Positions 18,766 through 29,914 of a stretch of 64,000 nucleotides of DNA are shown here, one piece after another. The notes beneath the pieces were generated by a model. The model was given only the letters and a program-made list of their open reading frames with translations. It ran no database searches and was not told the DNA's origin. The first letter of the stretch is position 1. Each line of letters starts with the position of its first letter. The position numbers and the translations under genes were made by a program. This stretch comes from Cohaesibacter haloalkalitolerans (GTDB lineage: Bacteria > Pseudomonadota > Alphaproteobacteria > Rhizobiales > Cohaesibacteraceae). Location: positions 434,001 to 498,000 of the forward strand of contig NZ_QNUM01000003.1 in NCBI RefSeq assembly GCF_003574655.1, given 5' to 3'.

Positions 18766-19581
18766 TCAGGCAGACCACAACAAGCGCGTTGTCGGAAACT
18801 GTTCAAAGCAATAGTCGTAGACTTCGGAATAAAACGCCCGGATTGCCTCATCAAACTCGGTGTCTTCCACTGCATTCCATGTCTTGTTGACCTTGATACT
18901 GGCAAATTCAGGTTTCGGTTCAACTCCCAGATAGCAGGAAAGGCGGCCAATCTCCGCTGGTGTGAACATGCTCTCATATATTCCGACATAAACCTGTTCC
19001 TTGCCAAACACCTCCACGGCGTTCTTGTGGGTCTCATCATACCGTGTGCGAATGATGCAGTGTTCATGGCAGTAATGCTGCCCCAACGCTCTGGTAAAGT
19101 CCGTTTCCCCGTCAACAATCCCAGCCTTGTAATGCCGACGATCCAGATTGAAGCGAACCGAGCTTCTGATCCGTCTCAACGGATCCCTGATCAGAAGAAC
19201 CGGTTTGACCACAACACCCCTCTCGGCGAACTTCTGTTTGATGGACTGAAGGCGCTTTGCCTTCAAACCACTGTATGAGGGCGTAATGTCTGCTGTTATC
19301 GTCACGTCCTCTGTAAAAAGGGACGTGAAATAGTCAAAATAGTAGCCTTCTTCATTCTGCATGCGGAACCGTTGGCTCTGCCTTTCCTTCTGGTCCGAAG
19401 CGAGCGTATCGAGCGTTTCGGGATCAACGCGGTTGCCGCGCAGTATCCCGATATCGAGAGCATCCCATATGTGATACTCCTTCGAAAACCCTTGCCCAAA
19501 CCGGGGGGACTGCTTCAGATATTCATGAAGCCAAGAGGTACCACATTTCTGTGCGCCCAATAGAAGGATGAATGTCTTCAT
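18766..19581 (-). CDS. Sulfotransferase family protein
   Basis: 271-residue PAPS-dependent sulfotransferase-like protein. The 5'-phosphosulfate-binding loop is at the N-terminus (LLLGAQKCGTSWLHEYL) and the 3'-phosphate-binding segment is KPVLLIRDPLRRIRSSVRF near residue 130. The start at 19581 has a strong AAGGAG site 5 bases upstream; an upstream ATG at 19599 lacks one. Substrate is unknown; family members modify polysaccharides, lipids or small molecules. A second, divergent-sequence sulfotransferase-like gene lies 124 bases upstream on the same strand, suggesting a small surface-modification locus. Confidence 0.85.
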   Translation of the reverse strand: MKTFILLLGAQKCGTSWLHEYLKQSPRFGQGFSKEYHIWDALDIGILRGNRVDPETLDTLASDQKERQSQRFRMQNEEGYYFDYFTSLFTEDVTITADITPSYSGLKAKRLQSIKQKFAERGVVVKPVLLIRDPLRRIRSSVRFNLDRRHYKAGIVDGETDFTRALGQHYCHEHCIIRTRYDETHKNAVEVFGKEQVYVGIYESMFTPAEIGRLSCYLGVEPKPEFASIKVNKTWNAVEDTEFDEAIRAFYSEVYDYCFEQFPTTRLLWSA

Positions 19582-19705
19582 TTCTGCTCCTTCGTCCATA
19601 GCAAAAACATCGCATCCGGTTCAGGATACAGACGGCAAGAGCCAATCCAGAAACGAACCGCAATGGCACTTGGTCACGGCACGGACCCAAACTGCGAGCA
19701 CCCGA

Positions 19706-20407
19706 TCAGCACATCAATTGATCCATCAACTGCGGGGTGAGCCCGGCGATATCGGCAAGCTTTTTCACGCAATCATAGTCAGCCTTCAGAAAAAGCCTGA
19801 GATTGTCCATCGCCCTGTCACTCAGGACAAGCCTCTCCGCGTCGGTTTTCTCACTATGCTGATGTTCACTGAAAACATCTGTTACGCCAAGAAACTGCTC
19901 GATGTCGCGATTGAGAGTTTCCTGGGTCATCACCGCAAACAATTGCTCCCTGCGCAACCGCTCCAGCAAAGGAGACAGATAGAAACTGATGTCTTCCTTG
20001 AGATGATGGATAGCAAGCCAATCCTTGACCGCAGCCAGTTGCAAGCGCCCACCATTGTCATAGAGGCATTCGGCCAGATGACTGAGCGTGCCATATTTCT
20101 GCAGGATTTCATATTCGCCACTGAAGCGGAACTCCTGCACTTTGGTCTCCACCACAAGATGGTATCGCCAGTTGAAGGCTGACAGAACCCGGCGGACAGG
20201 GTTCCGGACCACAATCAGGTAACGCGCGTTCTGCTGATAGTAGGGCTTGCGGATATGGACACGCTTCACATGAGCAAATTGTGCCTTGATGACGGGGCTC
20301 GCCAGAAGCGCATTATAGAGCGTCTCACCACCACATTTGCCGATATGGATATAGGTCAATTGAGACGGCAAACCGGCCTCGTATTTTTCACGCACCAGTT
20401 CATCCAT
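19706..20407 (-). CDS. Sulfotransferase-like (family 2) protein
   Basis: 233-residue protein with an N-terminal phosphosulfate-binding-like loop (TYIHIGKCGGETLYNAL) and a 3'-phosphate-binding-like segment ARYLIVVRNPVRRVLSAFNWRY (about residues 62-83). These are the two halves of a PAPS site as in Sulfotransfer_2/3 proteins. No signal peptide. AAGGGG precedes the ATG. It is not closely similar to the neighbouring sulfotransferase, so the pair is not a recent duplication. Substrate unknown. Confidence 0.75.
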   Translation of the reverse strand: MDELVREKYEAGLPSQLTYIHIGKCGGETLYNALLASPVIKAQFAHVKRVHIRKPYYQQNARYLIVVRNPVRRVLSAFNWRYHLVVETKVQEFRFSGEYEILQKYGTLSHLAECLYDNGGRLQLAAVKDWLAIHHLKEDISFYLSPLLERLRREQLFAVMTQETLNRDIEQFLGVTDVFSEHQHSEKTDAERLVLSDRAMDNLRLFLKADYDCVKKLADIAGLTPQLMDQLMC

Positions 20408-20534
20408 GCAAAACCCCTTGCGTCAAGCTTGTGTTGATTGCGGCCTCTCTCCCCGGCAGGAGAAGACAGAGAGATGATGACAAACAGGAAAGAGTTTCGG
20501 GAAAGCTGAATAGGAATGGATGACAAAACGCAAC

Positions 20535-20564
20535 AAGCCGCAGGGACATAGTCACCTGCGACTT
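20535..20564 (-). terminator. Probable terminator of guaA
   Basis: AAGCCGCAGG (20535-20544) pairs with CCTGCGACTT (20555-20564), one G-U pair, 10-base loop. On the minus strand it is followed by TTGTTGCGTTTT, a weak T tract. It begins 11 bases after the guaA stop. Confidence 0.5.
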
Positions 20565-20574
20565 GCAAAATCCG

Positions 20575-22122
20575 TTATTCCCACTCGATCGTTCCGGGGG
20601 GCTTGGAGGTGACGTCATAGACGACACGGTTGATGCCCTTCACTTCGTTGATGATGCGGGTGGCCGCCTTGGAGAGGAAATCCATGTCGAAGTGGTAGAA
20701 ATCGGCGGTCATGCCGTCGACCGAGGTCACCGCGCGCAGGGCGCAGACGAACTCGTAGGTGCGGCCATCGCCCATAACGCCAACGGTCTGAACCGGCAGC
20801 AGCACGGCGAACGCCTGCCAGATGGCATCATAAAGGCCAGCCTTGCGGATCTCGTCGAGATAGATCGCATCAGCTTGCCGCAGAATATCCAGTTTCTCAC
20901 GAGAAATTCCGCCCGGACAACGGATCGCAAGACCCGGTCCCGGGAACGGATGACGCCCGACGAAGCTTGCTGGCAGACCAAGCTCGCGGCCAAGAGCACG
21001 AACCTCGTCCTTGAACAGCTCACGCAGAGGCTCAACCAGTTGCATGTTCATGCGCTCGGGCAAGCCGCCCACGTTATGGTGCGACTTGATGGTGACCGAA
21101 GGACCACCCGTAAAGGAGACCGACTCGATCACATCCGGATAGAGCGTGCCCTGTGCAAGGAAGTCAGCACCGCCGATGCGGTTGGCTTCATCCTCGAACA
21201 CATCGATGAACAGCCCGCCAATGATCTTGCGCTTGCGTTCCGGATCGGTCTGGCCTTCAAGGGCCGTAATGAAGATCTCGGAGGCATCCACATGCACCAG
21301 CGGAATGTTGTAGTGCTCGCGGAACAATCCGACGACCTGCTCGCTCTCGTTCTGGCGCATCAGACCGGAATCGACATAGATGCAGGTGAGCTGATCCCCA
21401 ATGGCTTCGTGAATAAGCACGGCGGTCACGGAAGAATCAACACCGCCGGACAGGCCGCAAATCACCTTCTTGTCACCAACCTGATCCTGAATGCGCTTGA
21501 TCGCGGCGGCACGGAACTGCGCCATCGACCAATCAGCTTCACAGCCACAGATTTTGTGCACGAAGTTCGAGAGCAGCTGAGCTCCGTCTGGAGTGTGCAC
21601 CACTTCCGGATGGAACTGGACGCCATAGAATTTGCGATCCTCATCGGCAATCGCAGCAAATGGAGCCCCTTCGGACGTTGCTATGACATCAAAGCCTGCG
21701 GGCAGACCATCTACGCGGTCTCCGTGGCTCATCCAGACCTGATGGCTGGTGCCAAGCGCCCAAACCCCGTCAAACAGCGGGCTCTTTTCCTTCACGGTAA
21801 CGAAGGCGCGGCCATATTCCCGATGATCCGGGCTTTCGACCGTACCACCCAACTGCAGACACATGGCCTGCTCGCCATAACAGATACCGAGAATGGGGAT
21901 ACCTGCGCTGAAAATCACCTGAGGAGCACGAGGAGACCCGATATCGACCGTAGAAGCTGGCCCACCGGAAAGAATGATCCCATCAGGTTCAATATCGTGA
22001 AAAGCCTGTTCCGCATTCTGAAATGGCACAATCTCGGAATAGACACCCGCTTCGCGCACCCGTCGAGCAATTAGCTGAGTGACCTGAGATCCAAAGTCGA
22101 TAATGAGAATCTTGTCCGTCAT
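20575..22122 (-). CDS. guaA: GMP synthase (glutamine-hydrolysing)
   Basis: 515-residue enzyme converting XMP to GMP with ATP and glutamine. The N-terminal class I amidotransferase (1-195) has the nucleophile Cys in GICYGEQAM and the His/Glu in [11 protein letters not shown]. The ATP pyrophosphatase domain shows the PP-loop GLSGGVDSS, and the C-terminal dimerisation domain ends with the typical [16 protein letters not shown] precedes the ATG. Acts after guaB, which is 4 kb away on the same strand but separated by unrelated genes. Confidence 0.97.
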   Translation of the reverse strand: MTDKILIIDFGSQVTQLIARRVREAGVYSEIVPFQNAEQAFHDIEPDGIILSGGPASTVDIGSPRAPQVIFSAGIPILGICYGEQAMCLQLGGTVESPDHREYGRAFVTVKEKSPLFDGVWALGTSHQVWMSHGDRVDGLPAGFDVIATSEGAPFAAIADEDRKFYGVQFHPEVVHTPDGAQLLSNFVHKICGCEADWSMAQFRAAAIKRIQDQVGDKKVICGLSGGVDSSVTAVLIHEAIGDQLTCIYVDSGLMRQNESEQVVGLFREHYNIPLVHVDASEIFITALEGQTDPERKRKIIGGLFIDVFEDEANRIGGADFLAQGTLYPDVIESVSFTGGPSVTIKSHHNVGGLPERMNMQLVEPLRELFKDEVRALGRELGLPASFVGRHPFPGPGLAIRCPGGISREKLDILRQADAIYLDEIRKAGLYDAIWQAFAVLLPVQTVGVMGDGRTYEFVCALRAVTSVDGMTADFYHFDMDFLSKAATRIINEVKGINRVVYDVTSKPPGTIEWE

Positions 22123-22361
22123 GCGTCCCTTTCCCTAAAGGCTACAAGCTGGCAAAACAGCCTTGGTAGAATTCATCCTCCCTCTTATGCCGAAGCCATG
22201 GCAAAGGCAATCTCTGTGTCGACTTTTTGCGACCACAGAAAGCCAAAAAAGGCAACTTTTCCAAATGAGGGGCCCGGCTCTTGGCAGAAGGGAGTATGGC
22301 AGGCCGCAAAGCGCCTCACCGCCCGGCATGAACAGCCACGCCAGCGGTTCAGACGCAGACT

Positions 22362-22931
22362 TCAGCGCAAGGTCTTCAAGAGCTGTGACAGGCGAATCCG
22401 ATCCTGCACATTCATGCCCTTGAGAAACTCGATCTCCATGTTCATAACGAAATGGCCGATCTCCGAGGCGACATCGCGCCCTTTCTTGGTGGTCTTGAGC
22501 ACCACCAGGCGCTTGTCCTGCTTGTTGACGTCGCGCTTGATCAGCTTGCGGTCCGTCAATCGCTTGGCCGCACGGGAGACTGCCACCGTGTCGAGTAGCG
22601 TCTTGGGCTCGATCTCACGCACCGAAACCTCGCCGTCCCGCGCCAGACTGGCCAGCACCTGCCACTCGGCCATGCTCATGTCCCACTCGTCATGCAGCAC
22701 CTTGCCGATGCGGCGCGAAATCCCCTGAGCCACTTCCAGAATGCGATAGGGCAGGAAATTTTCCAGAGTAAAGGCCTCGTCATTGGCAAGGGCCGTCGCC
22801 GGAGTTGTCCGGGTTTTCGACCGGGCCGGAGCAGCATCGGTCTTTTCAGGCTTGCCCTGATCCCTCTTCGGGGCCAGTTCCGGCAAGGTGTCGAACATGG
22901 AAACCTGAATGGCATCACCAGACTTGGACAT
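22362..22931 (-). CDS. MarR family transcriptional regulator
   Basis: 189-residue regulator with an unusual 50-residue N-terminal extension rich in Lys, Pro and Ala (PEKTDAAPARSKTRTTPATA), then a MarR winged helix: MSMAEWQVLASLARDGEVSVREIEPKTLLDTVAVSRAAKRLTDRKLI and the wing VNKQDKRLVVLKTTKKGRDV. Monocistronic between guaA and rsmB. Ligand and targets are unknown. A MarR-type protein is a candidate for the palindromic operators seen in this window, but nothing ties it to them. Confidence 0.88.
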   Translation of the reverse strand: MSKSGDAIQVSMFDTLPELAPKRDQGKPEKTDAAPARSKTRTTPATALANDEAFTLENFLPYRILEVAQGISRRIGKVLHDEWDMSMAEWQVLASLARDGEVSVREIEPKTLLDTVAVSRAAKRLTDRKLIKRDVNKQDKRLVVLKTTKKGRDVASEIGHFVMNMEIEFLKGMNVQDRIRLSQLLKTLR

Positions 22932-23061
22932 GACTTCATTTCACTCGTTATGATTCTTGTTGGCACGATTATGCCACAGCAACACCGGAAGACAACTTTG
23001 ATTCACTGGACATGAAATTTCATCAACCACCTGAAATGGATGATCAAAACAATACCAGAAA

Positions 23062-24357
23062 TCAGTCCGGCCGATACTCCATGACAGAGAAGAAGAAGCC
23101 GTCCGTATCCGTCGAATGCGGCGTCAGGGTAACGCTCATCATGTCCGAAGACCATGGCTTGGGCGCATCAAAGCCATAAAGATCCTGCCAGACCTCCCCG
23201 GCAGAGACCAACTCGAAGTCAGGATTGTTGGCAATGAAATGATAGATCTGCTCTTCATTCTCAGCCGGCAGAACCGAACAAGTAATATAGACAAGATAGC
23301 CGCCCGGGCGCACAAACTGACGAGCTTCGGCCAGCGCCAACTGCTGCTCTTCGATGCGTTTGTCAAGCTGCTCCTCATTGAGCTTCCACTTGGTTTCGGG
23401 TCGACGACGCCAAGTACCGGTCCCCGTGCAAGGCGCATCAACGACAACGCGATCCATGCGACCGATGAGATCATCCAGCGCCCCTTCGTTGGGAGTCCGC
23501 GTCTGAACATTGCGCACCCCGTTGCGGGTCAGCCGGTCAACGATCGGCGCCAGCCGGGACGCATCGATATCAAAGGCGTAGATCTGGCCCTTGTTTTCCA
23601 TCTGCGCCGCCATCGACAAGGTCTTGCCGCCAGCTCCGGCGCAGAAGTCGAGGACCTGATCGGATTTCTTCGGAAAGATCAGACTGGAAACAATCTGGCT
23701 GCCTTCGTCCTGAATTTCATAGAAGCCCTTGCGGAACGCCGGATCGCCCTGAATGTTCGGCTGGCGATAATCGCCACCTTCAGCCGGGAAGCGCAGGCAA
23801 TCGTGGCTCAGCTTGGTGCGCCGTGGCTTGAAGCGCGACAGCTCCTTTTCCACTTTCTCAATATCGGCCTTGAGGCGGTTCACCCGGATGTCAACCGGCG
23901 GGCGGCGCGAGAAAGCCTTGGCTTCCAGCAGCGCATCGTCCTCGAAGGTCTCCATAAAAGTACCTTCGAGCCACTCGGGGATATCGCCCTTGACCCAGAA
24001 GGGAGCATCCTTGAGCGAGCGGGCCTCGATGGCGGCCACTTCCTTTTCGCTCAGTGCTTCGGGAGAATGCGGATCGTCAGCAAGAACAGCGGCCAGCTTG
24101 TCGGCAGAGTGATTCCAGTCGAACGCCAGCGCCGCAAGACCAAGGGAACGGGCACTGTCGTCGCCCATCCGCCAGGCATGGGACGCACGGCTGCGCAGGG
24201 CGTCATAAACGATGTTACCAATGGCAGACCTGTCGCCAGACCCGGCAAAACGATGCGACCGTCCCCAGTCCTTGAGCGCTTCGGCGACCGGACGCTTGCG
24301 GCCCTCCACTTCTTCGAGCACCTCAATAGCGGCTTGCAGACGTCCACCCAGTTTCAT
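23062..24357 (-). CDS. rsmB: RsmB-type RNA (cytosine-5) methyltransferase
   Basis: 431-residue SAM-dependent methyltransferase of the NOL1/NOP2/Sun family, likely for 16S rRNA cytosine. An N-terminal NusB-like helical domain (about 1-130) is followed by the RNA-binding part and Rossmann core: LDFCAGAGGKTLSMAA (SAM binding), DAPCTGTGTWRRRPE (motif IV with Cys) and YITCSVLPAENEEQI (catalytic Cys, motif VI). The exact rRNA position is assumed from RsmB; the alphaproteobacterial paralogues are not all assigned. Confidence 0.88.
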   Translation of the reverse strand: MKLGGRLQAAIEVLEEVEGRKRPVAEALKDWGRSHRFAGSGDRSAIGNIVYDALRSRASHAWRMGDDSARSLGLAALAFDWNHSADKLAAVLADDPHSPEALSEKEVAAIEARSLKDAPFWVKGDIPEWLEGTFMETFEDDALLEAKAFSRRPPVDIRVNRLKADIEKVEKELSRFKPRRTKLSHDCLRFPAEGGDYRQPNIQGDPAFRKGFYEIQDEGSQIVSSLIFPKKSDQVLDFCAGAGGKTLSMAAQMENKGQIYAFDIDASRLAPIVDRLTRNGVRNVQTRTPNEGALDDLIGRMDRVVVDAPCTGTGTWRRRPETKWKLNEEQLDKRIEEQQLALAEARQFVRPGGYLVYITCSVLPAENEEQIYHFIANNPDFELVSAGEVWQDLYGFDAPKPWSSDMMSVTLTPHSTDTDGFFFSVMEYRPD

Positions 24358-24624
24358 GTCGTTCCATCCTGACTCATTCTATTGGCGGAAAGCCCCGCCT
24401 TTGGATAGTTGGATGTAAACGATCAGGCGCCGGAGTCCAAGCCTGCATTTCGAGTTTTTTCGCCGCAAATGCCGTTTTGGCAGAAATTATTTCAAATGAC
24501 ATGACCCGGCCCTTTCATGCAGAGCGCAAGTTGCGACGATTTGCATGATCCCAAAGGCCAGACGATCTGGCAAACACCCGCCGGAGAATGCTAAAAGGAA
24601 TCTCGTCAACCAAGGGAGGAACCA

Positions 24625-25104
24625 TTGGACCAACACTACCCCCTCACCGGAGGCTGCAGCTGCGGCGCGATCCGCTATCAGATTGAAACCGCACCGATGA
24701 TCGTCCATTGCTGTCATTGCACATGGTGCCAGCGGGAGACCGGATCGGCTTTCGTCCTCAATGCCCTCATCGAGGCGGAGAGGGTCACACTGCTCAAGGG
24801 TGCGCCGGTCTGCATCAACACACCTTCAGCCAGCGGCAAGGGTCAGAAAATCTGGCGTTGCCCTCATTGTCAGGTCGCGCTGTGGAGCAATTATGCTGGC
24901 AGTGGTGACAAGGTGCGTTTCGTCAGGATCGGAACGCTGGACCATCCCGGCACCCTGCCCCCGGATATCCATATCTACACCTCAACCAAACTCGACTGGG
25001 TCACCCTGCCCGATGGCGTTCCCGCAGTGGAGGAATATTACAGATTGTCCGAGGTCTGGAGCCCGGAAAGCATCGAGCGCAAGCAGCGGCTGTTTCCGAA
25101 ATAG
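24625..25104 (+). CDS. GFA family zinc-binding protein
   Basis: 159-residue protein of the glutathione-dependent formaldehyde-activating (GFA/CENP-V) fold. Zinc Cys residues are visible in GGCSCGAIRY, VHCCHCTWCQ and WRCPHCQVALWS. The start codon is TTG, supported by GGGAGG 6 bases upstream and by the conserved YPLTGGCSCG N-terminus. Despite the name, most GFA proteins have no proven formaldehyde activity. Divergent from rsmB and convergent with the ZntB-like transporter, whose stop is 21 bases away. Confidence 0.88.
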   Translation: MDQHYPLTGGCSCGAIRYQIETAPMIVHCCHCTWCQRETGSAFVLNALIEAERVTLLKGAPVCINTPSASGKGQKIWRCPHCQVALWSNYAGSGDKVRFVRIGTLDHPGTLPPDIHIYTSTKLDWVTLPDGVPAVEEYYRLSEVWSPESIERKQRLFPK

Positions 25105-25125
25105 GCAATCAGCAAATCTGACGCA

Positions 25126-26097
25126 CTAGAACCATTTCAGCCATTTGAAGACAAACAGCTGCACCAGCACGAGCATCAACAGAAGGCCACTGAAGATCCA
25201 GAAGGCATAGCCGAAGCTTGCCCCGGGAATACCGGCAACATTGATTCCCAACAGGCCGGTCAGAAAGCCCAGCGGCATGAAGATCGCGGCGATCATCGAG
25301 AGGATATACATGTGCTTGTTGAGCCGGTCGGCCTGCACATGGGAAATCTCGTCCTTGACGATCTGCGCCCGCTCGCGAATGGAATCGAGGTCTTCGACAT
25401 AGCGAACGAGGTGGTTGTAGACTTCCTGCAGATGGCGCCGATGGGTGGTGCTGAGCCATTCGAAATCAGCCATACGGAAACTGTCGATGGCGTCCTTTTG
25501 CGGTGCCATGTAGCGGCGGAACATGATCGCCTGAATGCGCACATCGATGATGGCGCCACGCAGATCAGGGTTGCTTTCCACCAGCACCTGCTCCTCAATA
25601 TCGTCGGTGCGCTCGTCTAGCGCGATGAGGATAGGCTCCATGCGCGCAAACAGCCGCTCGCACAGCATGGTCACGAAATGGCCGGTATCCTTTGGCCCGC
25701 CTCCGGCCAACAGCTTGTCCTCTATGTCACCGGCTGCGCGAATGCGGCTGCGACTGACGAGAATGATCCGGTCCTTCTCCACCCACAGACAGATGGAGAC
25801 CATGTCTTCCGGATCCTCGTTTTCATTGAGATTGACCCCTCGCAGCACAAGTACCGCCCCGGCGCCGATCTGCGTCATGCGCGGACGGCTTTCCTCATCA
25901 AGCAGGGCATCGATGGTGAAGGGATCAAGAGAACCGATTTCCGCCTCGAGACAGCGCCGTGCCCCGGCGTGGTTGCCATCCAGATGAAACCAGACAAGAC
26001 CCTCGGCCCGTTCCTCCTTGGAGATACGGTCAGCAGGCAAGGCAGTCGCTCCGCCTTGCCCGTCTAGCAGATATGCCCGCAAAAGATGGTCTGTCAT
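25126..26097 (-). CDS. zntB: ZntB/CorA family metal ion transporter
   Basis: 323-residue cation channel/transporter: a large cytoplasmic alpha/beta and helical domain (1-260) and two C-terminal transmembrane helices (MYILSMIAAIFMPLGFLTGLL and FGYAFWIFSGLLLMLVLVQLF). The pore motif reads GIN followed by VAGIPG, as in ZntB, instead of the GMN of Mg-transporting CorA. So zinc or another divalent metal is more likely than Mg. The ATG at 26097 follows GGGGA; a GTG at 26118 is possible. Starts 58 bases after guaB on the same strand. Confidence 0.85.
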   Translation of the reverse strand: MTDHLLRAYLLDGQGGATALPADRISKEERAEGLVWFHLDGNHAGARRCLEAEIGSLDPFTIDALLDEESRPRMTQIGAGAVLVLRGVNLNENEDPEDMVSICLWVEKDRIILVSRSRIRAAGDIEDKLLAGGGPKDTGHFVTMLCERLFARMEPILIALDERTDDIEEQVLVESNPDLRGAIIDVRIQAIMFRRYMAPQKDAIDSFRMADFEWLSTTHRRHLQEVYNHLVRYVEDLDSIRERAQIVKDEISHVQADRLNKHMYILSMIAAIFMPLGFLTGLLGINVAGIPGASFGYAFWIFSGLLLMLVLVQLFVFKWLKWF

Positions 26098-26155
26098 GTG
26101 GGTCCCCGAATTATTCACTTTCGAAAGAACTACGACAGACCATTCAATGCGTCAA

Positions 26156-28159
<2,004 letters not shown>

Positions 28160-28173
28160 ATGATTTTTATCAA
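28160..28173 (+). promoter_or_regulatory. FNR/Anr-type box upstream of ubiT
   Basis: ATGATTTTTATCAA matches the FNR consensus TTGATNNNNATCAA at every defined position except the first. A GAGAAT hexamer at 28196-28201 is at the place of a -10 element if the box is centred at -41.5, the class II activator position. The site is 97 bases before the ubiT ATG. Anaerobic induction by an FnrL/Anr protein is inferred. Confidence 0.65.
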
Positions 28174-28270
28174 GTAAAAGAGAACCTCAGGGCTTGAGAA
28201 TGGATGCTTACAGCAGAGCTCCAGACCCGAGATCCGCTTGAACTGGCTCGAGAAACAGGGGGACACCCAC

Positions 28271-28858
28271 ATGTCAAACGGAACCGTGCGCAGCTTTCCG
28301 CCATTTGTCGCACGCGTCACGCGCTTTCTGCCGCTGCTGCCCCTTGAGCGCCTGATCTCTGAAGTTGCCAACCGAGTCGCAAGTCAGCATCCGGAATTCT
28401 TCGATCGTCTGGATGACTATGCCAGCAAGTCCTTTGTCATTGTCCCGACCGATCTGGACTGGGTCGCCAGCCTGACCTTTCACAATGAAAAGGTTCAGTT
28501 GCACCTCGCCCGCTCTCTCGACAGCTTCCCCAATCGCGACGTCACGGTAACAGCCCCCTTCTTCACGCTCGTCAGCCTGCTGGACGGCGAAGAGGATGGC
28601 GACGCGCTGTTCTTCTCCCGCGACCTGACCATCGAAGGCGACACCGAGGCCGTGCTGGCCCTGCGCAACGCGCTGGATGATGCCGAAATAGACTTCATCC
28701 ACGAGTGCTCAGCCATTGCCGGGCCGCTCAGCCGTCCACTCGAAGCCGGAGGTAAGAAGGCCATCGGCCTGCTCAAGGCCAGCCCCTTCATGCGCGCCCG
28801 TCAGCAGGAGAACGCCGAACCGTCAATGGATGGCATGCCCGGCGCCTATCCGACCTGA
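28271..28858 (+). CDS. ubiT: UbiT, SCP2-domain factor for O2-independent ubiquinone synthesis
   Basis: 195-residue protein with an SCP2 sterol-carrier-like lipid-binding domain (about 30-150: FVIVPTDLDWVASLTFHNEKVQLHL, ALFFSRDLTIEGDTEAVLALRNALDD). UbiT binds polyprenylated ubiquinone precursors and acts with UbiU and UbiV, which follow immediately. GGGGGA lies 7 bases before the ATG at 28271, so the longer frame from 28238 is not used. The gene heads the ubiTUV unit and is preceded by an FNR-type box. The SCP2 assignment by eye is weaker than the operon context. Confidence 0.85.
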   Translation: MSNGTVRSFPPFVARVTRFLPLLPLERLISEVANRVASQHPEFFDRLDDYASKSFVIVPTDLDWVASLTFHNEKVQLHLARSLDSFPNRDVTVTAPFFTLVSLLDGEEDGDALFFSRDLTIEGDTEAVLALRNALDDAEIDFIHECSAIAGPLSRPLEAGGKKAIGLLKASPFMRARQQENAEPSMDGMPGAYPT

Positions 28859-28890
28859 TCGAACCAATCGCAAGCTTTGGAAAGCACCCA

Positions 28891-29886
28891 ATGACCCAAA
28901 AAGCCATGGAGCTGGTTTGCCCAGCAGGAACGCCCGCAGCACTGCGCACGGCAGTGGATGCAGGGGCCGACACCATCTATTGCGGTTTCCGCGACCAGAC
29001 CAACGCCCGCAATTTTCCCGGCCTCAACTTTTCCCGCAAGGAAATGCAACAGGGCATTGAATATGCTGGAAAAAATGGTGCAAAAGTGCTTGTGGCCGTC
29101 AACACCTTCGCCCAGGCGGGCAACACAGACCTGTGGTACAAGGCCATTGATGACGTCGCAGCATCCGATGCGCACGCCATCATTCTGGCCGATATCGGCC
29201 TGCTCGATTATGCCGCCAGCAAACACCCGGACTTGCGTGTTCATCTGTCGGTGCAGGCAGCCGCTGCCAATGCCGACATGATCAACTATTACGCCAGCGA
29301 GTTCGGCGCCAAACGGGTGGTCCTGCCGCGCGTTCTGACGGTTCAGGAGATCGCGGCCATCAACAGGGAAATCAGCTGCGAGACGGAAGTCTTCATCTTC
29401 GGCGGTCTTTGCGTCATGGCCGAAGGGCGCTGCTCCCTGTCGTCCTATTGCACCGGCAAGTCACCCAACATCAACGGCGTCTGCTCGCCTCCCGGTTCGG
29501 TCAAATATGAAGACCACGGCACCCATCTGGAAAGCACGCTGGAAGGCATCACCATCAATCAGTATCCCAAGGGGGAAGCTGCCGCCTACCCGACCCTGTG
29601 CAAGGGCCGCTTCGAGTCGCTCGGCGAAACCGGCTATGTGTTCGAGGATCCGGTGAGCCTCAACGCCGCCCAGATCCTGCCCCAGCTACAGGAAGCCGGC
29701 GTTACCGCTCTCAAGATCGAGGGGCGCCAGCGCGGCAAAGCCTATATGGCGCAGGTGGTCAAGAGCTTCCGCAAGGCCGTCGACGCCGTTGCCAAGGGAC
29801 AGAGTTTCGATCTCGATGCCCTGCTGGCACCATTGACCGAAGGCCAGAAGAGCACCAAGGGCTCCTATCAGAAGACATGGCGCTAG
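28891..29886 (+). CDS. ubiU: UbiU, U32-family O2-independent ubiquinone hydroxylase subunit
   Basis: 331-residue U32 peptidase-family protein (MELVCPAGTPAALRTAVDAGADTIYCGF). Four Cys at residues 174, 181, 198 and 237 have exactly the spacing (7, 17, 39) of the [4Fe-4S] ligands of E. coli UbiU, and the segments GLCVMAEGRCSLSSY and GVCSPPG fit. UbiU-UbiV hydroxylates the quinone ring without oxygen, using prephenate as oxygen donor. Follows ubiT by 32 bases and precedes ubiV by 28. Cytoplasmic. Confidence 0.93.
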   Translation: MTQKAMELVCPAGTPAALRTAVDAGADTIYCGFRDQTNARNFPGLNFSRKEMQQGIEYAGKNGAKVLVAVNTFAQAGNTDLWYKAIDDVAASDAHAIILADIGLLDYAASKHPDLRVHLSVQAAAANADMINYYASEFGAKRVVLPRVLTVQEIAAINREISCETEVFIFGGLCVMAEGRCSLSSYCTGKSPNINGVCSPPGSVKYEDHGTHLESTLEGITINQYPKGEAAAYPTLCKGRFESLGETGYVFEDPVSLNAAQILPQLQEAGVTALKIEGRQRGKAYMAQVVKSFRKAVDAVAKGQSFDLDALLAPLTEGQKSTKGSYQKTWR

Positions 29887-29914
29887 AAAGCGCGCAAGGA
29901 AAAGGGAAACAGAG

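Noticed and set aside
20563-22074. 503-codon open frame antisense to guaA
   Set aside because: Shadow of guaA; no start signal or motif.
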